Origin: Ovis canadensis | Taxonomy: Eukaryota > Chordata > Mammalia > Artiodactyla > Bovidae | Length of the DNA stretch: 64,000 bases | Assembly (NCBI RefSeq): GCF_042477335.2 | Contig: NC_091251.1 | Coordinates: 87,435,501 to 87,499,500, forward strand | Direction of reading: 5' to 3' | Notes under the pieces: model-generated | Database searches by the model: none | What the model was told of the DNA's origin: nothing | Seen by the model: the letters and a program-made list of their open reading frames with translations, nothing else | Shown here: positions 21,901 to 33,900 of the stretch, piece after piece | Layout: every line of letters begins with the position of its first letter | How positions within the stretch are numbered: position 1 is the stretch's first letter | Made by a program: the position numbers and the translations under genes

Positions 21901-24900
21901 AAGGCAGACTTCTGGACAACAGTCCCTGGGCTGCACAGCACAGCCCCAAAGTGCTGAAATCCCCAGCGCCACCCCACCTCAGTATGAGTACTTCTCCACT
22001 TATCCATCCTGCCCCCAGCTTTCTACAAACACAGACAGATTAAATTCAGCATCAAGAGCAAGCATCATTTAATTAAAAGGGAGGAGAAGACTCAGACCAG
22101 ACAATCTGAACTAAATCAAGTTGGTCGGACATGAATCATTTTTCACCTGCCCAAGCTGATTCATATCTATTGAGCTGTACTTTTCCAAATGTGCGACATC
22201 TGGCAGCCATTCTTCCAAGGGTGCCCAGAAAGTAGAAAAGCAGAGAGAGAAGGAAGGAGAGGGCACCCCTGGCCTTGGTGGCGGAGGGGGGCGGGTGCAG
22301 AAGCATGGTCACCCGCTCCCTAAACAAACATCTGTCAAGAATTTGCTTCTCCGCAACACGTGGTATGGAAAGGAATCAAGAAACCTTTCCTGTCACAGTG
22401 CCTTCTTCCTAGGAGAACAAGTAATGCTGTTCATTTTATAAAAAACCTGGCTCATCGTCATACCAGCTCAGTCCAAGGATGCCTTTCGCAAGTGGTCACA
22501 TAGTTGGGGCTGGTGAGAGGGAGGGTCTATTTCCTTTATTCCAGAAACTTCCACGGGAACTGTTTGCCCTGTGCAGTGCTAGGTAGACAGAGTGCCCAAG
22601 CAGACAGATGGCCCCTGCCCGTACAGAGTTTATTGGCCAGGAGACAAAGGCCCAGGGAGGTGAGATGAGGCGTCCAGGTCGGCATAGCAAGTAGCCAGGG
22701 CCTGTCAGAGGGCAGGGCCCTTGCACTATCTCTCGGGGGCGGGAGGGGGTGGGGGAAACGAGAGGAGAGCTGTGTGTTACCCAGGCGGAGGGGTCTTACC
22801 TACGCTTTTCTGTTTCTCTCTGGAAAAAAATGGAAAAGCACTTGGCGAGGGGAGGAGCCCCCAGAGCCGGGAAACTTCCTCCTAAGACTGAAGGCAGGTC
22901 TGAGGAGAAGCAGGGCTGACAAGACAGGGAGCTGCCCTGGGCTTGGCCGCCTCCTCTCTTCCCTCGCTTCTCAGCCGTGTGGCCAGGGAGCAAATCTGCG
23001 GAATTCTGGGGGCTCACTGCACCCCCCCACACCCCACCATCTTGCAACCAAGGCCCTCCTGACCACCCATCAAAACTGTAACACACCTCTGAGAAGTGGA
23101 AAAAAAAAAATCAGCTCTTCCCCTGCACGAGGGAAGAAAGTCTAAGCCTTCTGAGAGGTTTCCTCTCCCACCCACTCACCTCCTTTTTAAACGGAAAGAG
23201 TAACAGCCAAGAGATCTTGCAGTGGAAGCTGCTCCTCTACTCGGTTCCCCCACTCCCTGTGCCTTCCACCATGTCTACCTACAGTCAGCCCTGGGCCCTG
23301 GGCCCGTCCATGGCCCCTTTCTTGTCCCCGTGTGGCTGCTGGCTTTTTCCACCGCTGAGCTCTGCTGGGCAGAGTCAAAATGCTGGCCTTGTTCAGTCAC
23401 CCAGGAAATCATGCCTTGCCACCCCAGCCAGCCCTCACTGCTGCTCAGAAGCTGTTTATTTGAGGCGGCTCACCCACCACATTCCTCACGGCCACTGTCC
23501 TTCACGCCGAAGGGCTCAACCCCGGCCCACCCTCTCCCCTCCCCTAGCACTGAAAGCATCCCAGAGAACACCTTGGCCACTGTCTTACGGGCAAAGTGAC
23601 CGCTGCACGATGCAGCTTTCTTCTGAGGCCCATGTCACTTTCTCAGGCCGTCCTGCCATCTCCACCTTCCCTGGGGGGACAGTCCTCTATCCTTTTCGAG
23701 TCTCACCTCTCAGCTGTCCTCAGCCCCTCTGGCTGCACATCCCAAGTTTCTCCTGTGTTGCATCTGCAGCCTCTCCTGGGAGAAGACAGATTCTTCATCT
23801 GCCTCCACCCCCGGAGTGTTCTCACTCTGGCTCCTCTAAGGAAGCGCTTCTCAGGCTTTAAAGTTCATGCAGATCACGTGGGGACCGTGCTGAAATGCAG
23901 ATTCTGATTCAGTCGGGGCGTGAGATGCGCCTGAGATGCTTCACAAGCCTCGGGGTGAGGAAGATATTACTGGCCCACGGGTCACACTCTCGACAGCAGG
24001 CGTCTCAGGACAGAGGTTCTCCAAGTGTGGTCCCCAAGCCCTCAGCCTCAGCCAGAGCTTGTTAGAAATGCCAGCTCCTCAGATCTCTAGCATCCAAAAC
24101 TCTGGATGGCGGTGGATAGGAATCTGTGGTTTAACAAGCTCCCCAGGTGATTCTAGTACACGCTGAATGAAGACTGAGGATTCCATCTGAAATAAGCTTT
24201 GCCTGTGAAGCATTTCCTTTGCCGCAAGGGAGGCAGCATAGGAATTCTCTGATTCTCAAGATCAGCTACGCTGCAGTTCAGCTTTAGAATCGCCCAAAGT
24301 GATTTTTTTTTTTTTAAACAAAATGACACTAGTGGGTAGCTTAAGATGTTATGGAAAAATCTGAATGAACTTTGTGGCCAACCCAATACTTTGGCTTTCC
24401 TAGACCTGATGAGTCAGAATTTGAAAGCAAGGGGCTGGAGTCTGTATTTTTAACAGGACTATGAGTGATTTTACTTTTTAAATTATGTATTTATTGGCTG
24501 TGTCGGGTCTTAGTTACAGCGTGTGGGCTCTTTCATCGGGGCATGCAGGCTTCTCTCTAGCTGAGGCACGCCAACTTAGTTGTTCTGTGGCGTGTGAGAT
24601 CTGTTTCCCGAGCAGGGATCAAACCCGTGTCCCCTGAATTGGAAGGCAGATTCTTAAACATGGGCCACCAGGGAAGGCCCATGGGTGATTTTTAGATAGA
24701 GGAAAGTCTGAGGGTTCTAATTTAGTGGAAAAGCTATCCTTGGCACTGGAGTCAGAAAGACCTGGGTCTGAGTCCGAATTCTGGCTGTGTGACTTTGAGG
24801 AACTTTCAACTTCTCGGAGCCTCAGTTTTCTTGTCTGTAGCAGAGACATCACCTTGCCAACAAAGGTCCATATAGTCAAAGCTATGGTTTTTCCAGTAGT

Positions 24901-27900
24901 CATGTACGGATGTGAGAGTTGGACTGTAAAGAAGGCTGAGTGCTGAAGAATTGATGCTTTTGAACTGTGGTGCTGGAGAAGACTCTTGAGAATCCCTTGG
25001 ACAGCAAGGAGATCAAATCAGTCACTCCTAAAGAAAACCAACACTGAATATTCACTGGAAGGACTGATGCTGAAGCTGAAACTCCAATACTTTTTGGCCA
25101 CCTGATGCAAAGAGCCTACTCACTGGAAAGATCGAAGGCAGGAGGAGAAGGGGACGACAGAGGATGAGATGGTTGGATGGCATCACCGACTCAATGGACC
25201 TGAGTCTGAGCAAACTCCAGGAGATAGAGAAGGACAGAGAAGCCTGACGCACTGCAGTCCATGGGGTTGCAAAGAGTCAGACACAACTGAGCGACTGAAC
25301 AACACCAACAAGAATGAGAATATCACTGGACTCCTAAGGGTCGGTGTAGGATATAAATTAGATAATATATGTACACCTCCTAGTAGATAGAAGATAGTTC
25401 CCTTTGCGAAATAAAGGTTCCTGGGGAGGAGCCAGAAAAACAAACCCAGAACACCCTTGTCAGGAGAGACAGCACAGTCTAGTCTCTCGCTACACCTCTA
25501 CCTTTGCTTGTCTGGCAGCATCAACATCACTGTGGAGCCTGTTAGAAATGCCAGTCTTCTGGACCCCCCAGACCTACTACTCCTAAGGCAAACTAATGCT
25601 TGAGAACCAGTTTCTAACCTATTTCCAGGCAGAACCACACGCATGGCTCAAGATACTGCTAAGCAGTACCTCCTGGCTGGAGGACCCAGAGCCCTTGGTT
25701 CTCATACCAGTCCGACAAAGGAGGCAGGGTGGGGATTATCACCATGGGGCACAGAGAACCCAGATAACCTGCTCCCATTCCCACATCCTATGGCCAAGCC
25801 AGAACTGCGAATCGGTCTCTTAAGACCTGCCCGGGGCACCTCTCCTGCCCAGCGGCTTCCCAACCCTCCGAGACTGTGGAATCCCACTGCCTTTCTGTCT
25901 CATCCCCACATTCCCCACACCAGTTCTGTATCATGAGGCGTCTAGCAGTGAGGCAGTGGGCACACGTGGAGCACGCCCACCGTAACTATTTCCAAGGAAG
26001 CTCTTGCTCCTCGAGAGTTCATGATTCCATTTTAAGCCCAGAGGCACCACCCTGGACAGCGCCACCTCAGAGTTTCCTCAAGCGGCTGACATCCCTTCCT
26101 GGGCACAGGGGACACTCGGGTGTGAAGGAACTAGCAGCTCCCTCCACACGGTGCAGGCAGAGCTTCTTGGAGACCGCGGGGTCCAGGGACAAGAAAGTCA
26201 AGATGTGGTTGTCTCCCACCCAAGGGTCCAAAGCATGACAAGCAGCTCACTGTCTCCTCTTGGGACCTCAGATCCATCAGTCGTGGTGTCTGCCACACCC
26301 AGCAATCCGTTCTGGGTGAAACTGCATAGCCTGAAGCCTCCGCTTGGGAAAGCAGAGCTGGCCGCAGCACGTTCTTTGTGGAGAAGCAGCTCCTGCCTGG
26401 GCCAGCATGGACGTCTAACTCCAAAGAGGGCCATCAATGGGCTTGCCGGTGACCCACAGCATGACCTGGCCAACAGGGGCAGGGGAGCTGGCTTAGCCTA
26501 CCAAAGCAGCGCCTTCCAGGTGGTGCAAAGGGGACCAGCCAGCTGGCAGTGAGAGGAGCAGGAGGCAGACAGATGTGCGGCATGGGTCCCAGCACAGCCA
26601 CCCATCCGTGCCAGGCTCCAGGTCTCAGCTGGTGGGTGTGCTTATAGCATAGACCCCTTCCTTACAGCACGTCTCAGAATGCCAGAAGAGCCTCAGCCTG
26701 TGCTTGCCCACGGCTCCCCTAGGCTGGTGGTCTCAGCTACAGGCCGGGGAACAGAGGAGGTACCCTGCTCCTCACCTCCCCACTTCTTCTCTTCCAGCCC
26801 CTACTAGATGCACAGTACCAATGAGGCAGGGGAGAAATTTTGTATTTGACAAAATTCTGTGTCTGTTTTCAAAATCTCCACCTCCATCCCTGCTTGCTGC
26901 CAGGCATAAGAGTGGCAATTTCATTAGTGGCACCCCCCTGCCCCAGAGAGAAGGAGGAGGGATGGGTGCCCATGGCTCAAGAGCAGGGCATGTGTCCTGC
27001 TGTCTGAACACCTCGCATCAACGACAAGAAAACACCTCAGTGAAGCTACAGTGCCAGCTCCTGATGCACCTGTGATGGTGGTGCCCTCACCACCCTGGTG
27101 GCCTCTGGCTTCTCCCAGGTCCCTGGCTGTGGGGCTCTCTCCTTCAGCAGCAACCTGCGGTGCCTGCCAAGCCCCACCTGCGCCCTGGAGCGCAATCACA
27201 GCACTGCCGTCAGAGGACTGGAGGCTTGGAGCAGAGGGACCAGGCAGGGAACACGGCGCTGCCACTGGCCCCACTCCTAAGACAAGCTTAGGAGCTTACT
27301 GCCAGCCCAGTCTGGCGGCGGAGGGCCTGTGAAGACCAGGGAAATGAGGGGACAGATACATCCAGGGGACCAGCACTCCTCGTCTCTGTCTGCCTCCAGA
27401 GAAAGCCCTGGAAAGCACAGGAGTGTGCAGCTCAAGAAACAGACGGGCAAGGTCATTAACAACACAACTGTGGGGCCAGAGTTTGGTTCCAATCCTGCCT
27501 TTACCACTAATTACCTCTGTGGTCTTGGGAAAGCTACTCAACTCCTCTTTGCCTCAGTTTCCCCACCTGTAAAATGGGGATGACATTCCCTATTGTCAGA
27601 GGATTTCTGTGAGGATCATGAGATAAACCCACAACAGAGCCTGGCACATTGAGTTTTATTAAATGTTAGTTGAGGAAACTATCAGTGTCCTATGAAGGGG
27701 ATGCGATTAGGGTCCTGGCTTGGGGGATGGAAAGAGCCCTAGAAAGCTGGAAGGGGCTCGGGTTAGGACAAGGAAGGAGAGAGGTGCAAAGAGGGGAGTC
27801 AGCCACACTAAGCCACAGCATTTCAACAAAAAGTGAAAATGCTGCCCGCAGTGGGAGCCAGATGGCCCCCGGAGTCCGGCTACAACCTGAAATCTGGCAA

Positions 27901-30900
27901 AGTTAACTGTAGCCTGTTGGCGGGCCAGAACCTCATGGGTTAACGTCAGGTGCCAGGGTGCCTGCCTGCCCGGTGCCACGGGCATCAGGTGGAAACAGGG
28001 TTTTTCTGTGCCAAATGCTATCATTGTGATCAACCACAGCCCAGAGGCCCGGCAGCCTGGGGACCTGAGCCTTCTCAGCAATGCGACGCCACCACAGGAA
28101 CCACTTAATACGCCTGAAACCCAAGGCAGACACCCAATCCCTGGAGCCGTGGTGGCTCCAGTTACGAAGCTCAAGTCCCAGGAAGGCCCCCAGCCCCGTC
28201 CCCTAAAGGAAACCAGTATGTGCTGGGTGCAAGATGCTCCTGGGGGACGCGGCGGGAGGTCACCCTGAGAAACCCCAACACTGTCTGGAGGAAAGGGCAG
28301 ACCCTGTGGGGCTGTGGCTTTCTGACTTTGCCACCCAAACGAGGCACCAGAGTGATGCCCTTCCCTCAGCAAGAGAGCAAAGTGTAACACCACGTCCCCG
28401 CCAGCTGAGGGACAAGTAAGGGGAAGAACAAGGAGAGGGGAAAGACGAGGGACAGCTGAGAGACAAAGCTCGAGAGAAGATTCCAGACAGAGGCTCAGGC
28501 CACACAACAGGCCTCACACCGGTCAGGTGCAAGGCAGGGGAGAGTGTTCTCTGCTCCAAACCTGCCACTTGCTGCATCCTTCTTCCTCCCTCCCTTCTGT
28601 CTGGGGACTTCCAGCCTCCCTATCCGTGGGGCTGCATGCCACTGACTTCCCCTTATCCAGATCTGGGACGACTGTCCCTCATGCTGGGGGAAAGGTGTCC
28701 ACAGGCTCTCTGAGAAATGGCATCAGGCAGCATTTGAACCATCACACTCTGGAGGGATGGGAAGCAGGGCCTCTGGCAGAGCCCTGATCCTCTAACTCCA
28801 AGGCCGTGATTCAACCTGAGGTCAAAGGCCCTGGTTCAGCTGTCCACCCACAAGGCAGACTGGTGATGTCAGAACATTCTCTCCCTCTTTTCTAAGACAC
28901 AATCAGATGCAGTGCACGTGATGATAGGGGCAACAACTCTGGAGGCAACTATTTTCACAACAGATCTTGAGATTCTCTGGAGATGCAGGAACCCAAGGGC
29001 TGTTATCACGCAGAAGGGTTTCCCAGTCAAACGTGAACTCCCATGATGCTGGGAGGAATGCATGCCCCAGTGCCTGAGCCCTGGGGGCTCCTACTCCAGA
29101 GTCCTGGAGGGTCACTTCAGCAGCCTGGCTAAGCTGCTGGGCGTCGTCTGACGCCAGCAGTGACCCTGAGCAACAGGCAATATTGACCTTGGTCTAAGAC
29201 ACTGACCTCTCATGCGTGCATTCACCAGGGAGGACCCCACTCACATAGGGATCACAGGAGCTGCCTTCTTGCTCCCTGCTACGTCTGAGCTTATCCTGTG
29301 GCATGTATCTGAGCAGAGAACTTACTGGAAACTGTTCACCGCTTACAGAACTCTCCCCACCTTCTCACAATCTCAAACACAGGAGTACAGAGTGAGTTTC
29401 TTATTGTCTGTGAGTCCCCGCAGATTCCCTCTAGGGAAGTTCTGTAGGAAATGTGTGCATTCATTCATCCATTCAAAACAGATTGTTATTGTTAGTTCAT
29501 GTGCCAGGAACTAATAAGCCAGGGGACACAGCCTTGAATAACACAGAAATATCCTTGTCTTCAGTGGAGTTCTATTACAGTGGGGAAGACAGATAATAAA
29601 TAGGGAAACCAGTCATTCCAGAGAGTAAGAAGTGTTGATGCAAAAGCAGAATCATGGAGTAGAGGGTGAGGACACCCAGGTATGGCCTGCTTTAGACTGG
29701 CTGGTCAGAGGAGACCTTTTAGAGGAGGTGATACCTGAGCTGAGGTCGGAATGACAGGAAGGCACCTGCCGGGAGAGGGTCTGAAGGGTCGGGGCCCCAG
29801 GTAGGGAAGGCGGCAAATATCCCTCAGGCTGGAACACATTTCACTGAAACTCACAGTTCCTCAGAAGAGGAAAAACACAGGAGCCACATCATTCTGTTCT
29901 GTGATAAAGAGGGAAAGCTCAGCAAGGGGGCTCCTGGGGACCCACCCTCATCACGCTCATGTGTGCACACACCTTCATGCACACAGGAACTCATCTGGAG
30001 GCTCTAACTGAAGGGAGCGCTGAGAAACCCCTCCAATGCTGGCAAGGCCCTCTTGGAGACTCCTCACGCCCACTTTGTGATGAGATTTCTACCTCATGTG
30101 TGTAAGTGCCCCATTCCTGTGCAGAGTGGGTGTTCAGGAAACATCGGTCCCCTTGCCCTCCCGACTGTTGCATGCATAGACCCCCACTGGGCCTCCAGGC
30201 CATGTGCCATGCGCTCCAGCCAACCCCATCCTGACCCACTCTCACATGACCTGGGCTTGGCTCTGGCAGCTGACTGCCGAGTGGTCGGTGGGTACTGCTG
30301 AGGCAGCCAAGGTCTGCCAGGCTTCTGACCACCCACTCCTCCACCCTCTGCCAAGCCTTTTCCCAGGTGGGCCTGTCAATGTGGCCCAGAAGCAGAAGGC
30401 AAAGGGGGAAGAAACAAGGGCCTGGAGCCTCAGGAGCAAACATCTCAGAGGGGACAGGGCCTCTAGACATGTCTGCCCACACACAGAGCCCACAAAGCAA
30501 ACTCCATCAAGGGTCTAGTTGACAAAACTATGACCAGCCACTGCCAGCTGGGCCAGCTGGACAGAAGAGTAGCAGCCCCAAGTTGTGAGGTGTTTTCCAC
30601 ACACCCTTCCTCCACCCCCATCCTTTTGGAAACCCTGCTCAATTCAGAGGCCTCACTCAAATGTCACTTCTTCTGTGAAGCCATCACCAACCAATGCAGG
30701 GGGAATATATCACTCCTCTGTGATTCCAAAGCATTCTGATATTGCTTTTGCATGATATTCTGGTTGTCTGTTTGGATGTCTGACTCCTTAATAGCACTGT
30801 GAGTCCCAGAGGGCAGCACAGCTTCTTTTTTACTCTATATTCTCACGGCCTGGCAGAAGGCAGATACTCAGTATACATGTGTGTGTGTGCTAGTTGTGAC

Positions 30901-33900
30901 CCCATAGACTGTAGCCCTCCAGGCTCCTCTGTCCGTGGAATTCTTCAGGCAAGACTCCTGAAGTGGGTTGCCATTCCCTGCTCCAGGAGATCTTCCCAAC
31001 CTGGGTCTCCTGCGTTGCAGGCAGATTCTTTACCATCTGAGCCACCAGGGATGTCCACTCAGTATATATTATTCAACAAAATTGAATAAATGAAAGAAAA
31101 AAAAAAGAATGCATAGGTGAGGGAATAAATGAGTGAATGAATGAAGTCATTACGTTCTAGGAGAAAAGATGAGTAGAGAGAAAATTTTAATCAGAGAAGA
31201 GGGATCAGGGAATGACCCCTATTTTATAGCCAACTGTTGGCCCTCTCTATGGAACAGGGGGCTCCAGTCACCGAGTTCTCCATAAATATGTTCTCAGAAA
31301 AGTAACATGAGGGCAATACTCAGATCTCAACTTCAGAGGTGCCCCCAACCAGACTCCTCAATCATGGCCCCTGACAGTCCCCAGACTCAGCCAACAGCGG
31401 AGGCACAACTGGCCCTCCAGCCCGGAGCACTCAGAGCAGGTGAGGGAGGCACTGTCTCCCCCTTGGCTCACAGGAGACAGGGTCTGCTTCGTGCCTTTGG
31501 AGGGCCTTCTGGGGTGAGCAAGGACACGCCCAGTGCAGTTTGGGGCAAGTGGAGGAGAGGCGATGGTTCACGTTGGGTTCACCTGCGTGTAAGATGTGAG
31601 TCATCACTTCTCTAGGGCCTCAGTTTTCCTAGTAATAAAATAGGGCCGATGATTCATTCTTTCCTCCTCAGTGGGAGGAATTGAGTGTCCAGGAAGCTCT
31701 GTGATCCGCTTGACAAAGCACATTGCCCAGGGCACAACAGCCAAGGAGAGGTCAGGGGCCTGTGCAGAAAACTGGCAATTTTACAGGGAAACAGGCACAA
31801 ATATTAGATTACAGCAGAAGGCACGCTGAGAAGAGCTGGCAATCAGGGTGGAAGGGTAATGGCCAAATATTGATTTGGACGTTATGAAGCTCCTCACCCA
31901 GCTGTCTGGGAAGCAGGCAGGAGGAGAAGGGAGCAAGAAGGCGGCACCAGGGTGCTCGAAGCCGTGGGTGAATCTGCAGAGCTGTGCAGGTGGTACGGGA
32001 GCACAGAGCAGCCGAAAGCAGGGTTTCGAGCCGTGCTCGGGGATCACGTCCTCGGGGGAGGGGGTGTGTGCAGCAGGGCCAGGGAGCAGAGCAACACGTG
32101 GCTGAGGTCGGAGCCTTAAGGCAGGGCCACCCTGTCCCCTCAGGTCACCTCTTGCCCCACTCCTCCACCTCTGGATGTCCTCACAAACTCACTCTTCCTT
32201 CTCAGCCCCTGGCTCTGCCAGGGCAAGGGGGAAACCAGCACCAAAACTGCACTAAAACCCAGAGCCTACTCATGTGCCCCCCAGTTCCTGTGTTGCTCAC
32301 TGGTGTCTCCCCAGCTCCTCGCCTGGCTCCTGGCTTGGAGTGGCGGGTGCTCCACCGATAGTGCCTGAATGACCGAATGCATGAGTGATGGACAGGAGGG
32401 CCTCAGAGCACGTATTGTTCATCTCCAACGTTCTTGTGAACTAGGAATAACCACAATAACACCATGAGGACAGCTGCCTTTTTCTGAGAGCTCTGCCAAG
32501 TGCTTTGTATCTGTTAGCCCCTGTAATCTTCACAATGAGCCTTAAGGCAGATTCTGTTACTATCTTTAATATACAGATGTGGAAATTAACGACAGAGACG
32601 TTAACTGTCTGTAAGGCCATGGCGAACCTCAGGCATGTGCTCTTTTTGTTCAACTCAGCTTCTTACCTCCCCTTCTTCAGGGTCTGGGGGAGCTGGGGGA
32701 CCCAGAGACCCTCCTGACCCTCCCACAGTTCACAAAGCATGTATACACAGCGCCTTATGGTCTGGGGGCCCAGAGACCTCGGGACTGTGGTGCCCAAGCA
32801 TCAGCCCCCGTGTTTGTTAGGCCACTCGACAGCAGGCTCAGATCTCTCCCCTCTGGTCCTTCCCCAGCCCACTTTCCCCTCTTCAGTTAGCCACAAGCCC
32901 TTGCCCCAGGCAGGGAGAGAACAGAACTTCCTGAGAAAGATGATATGGCATCAGCAAACCCAGCTGAGGAACCAGGCCCGAAGCCACAGCCATTCAACCA
33001 GTCAAACCGGAAAATCATAGGCCAAAGCCTCCTATGAGCCCAGAAGGTGGCCTTTAAGACAAAACAGTCTCAAGACCAGGTGACAGGTCTTCCAAGGAAG
33101 AAGGGAAGACCAAGGACTGGAGGGAGAACGCCAACTCATGGGCCATCCCGACAGCTTCCATGCCTGGCTGACATGTGGCCGCTGCGCAGAAAGGAAGTCA
33201 AAGGTCACTGCACGGAGATGTCCATTGGGACGGGACATTGTCTCCCTGCTGGGCAGGCAGTGCCAGCTACATGAGGCCTCTCGGAAGGGGCCAGGTCAAT
33301 GGATTTGAACTACTCTCCACTTCTGGAGGGACACAAGAACAGGTGACTGTGAGGGGCTCCAGAACAGGTGTTGGGGCCACAGGATGGGGAGGGGGGGAAG
33401 AGAGAGAAGGGACGAGCTGAGAGGGTCTGACATGCCCAGATACTACCACTGGTCTCCCTTAACTGGTCTCCCAGCCAACATCCTAAATGCCATTTTGTCC
33501 CTTCTTCCTGTCATCCCCCTGCTCAGAAACCCTTGACACCATCACGAAGGGGCTCAGCCAGCTCCTCAGCCAGGCCCGCGGTACCCCCTACCCTCCTTCC
33601 CTCACCAGTGGGATGTTTATGGAGAGCGTGCCTGGCCCTGTAGTAGGACGATGCAAACAACGAGGAATGAGGTTTGGTCTGAGCCTCAAGGCACCTGAAC
33701 TACAGTTTGGCAGACAGAGAGATAAACAGAGGAATGTTCTCACTCCTTCCCTCTCTTCGGTTCCAGCCAGACTGCCCAGAGTTCCGTGAACACCCACTGA
33801 ACTCCCACCTCTGTCATCTCCGCTCCTGCCCCTCCGTCTGCTCCTTCCCTTGCAGGAGGAACTGAGAGGCAGCCCACACTGCAAGGCCTCGCTCCAGCCT

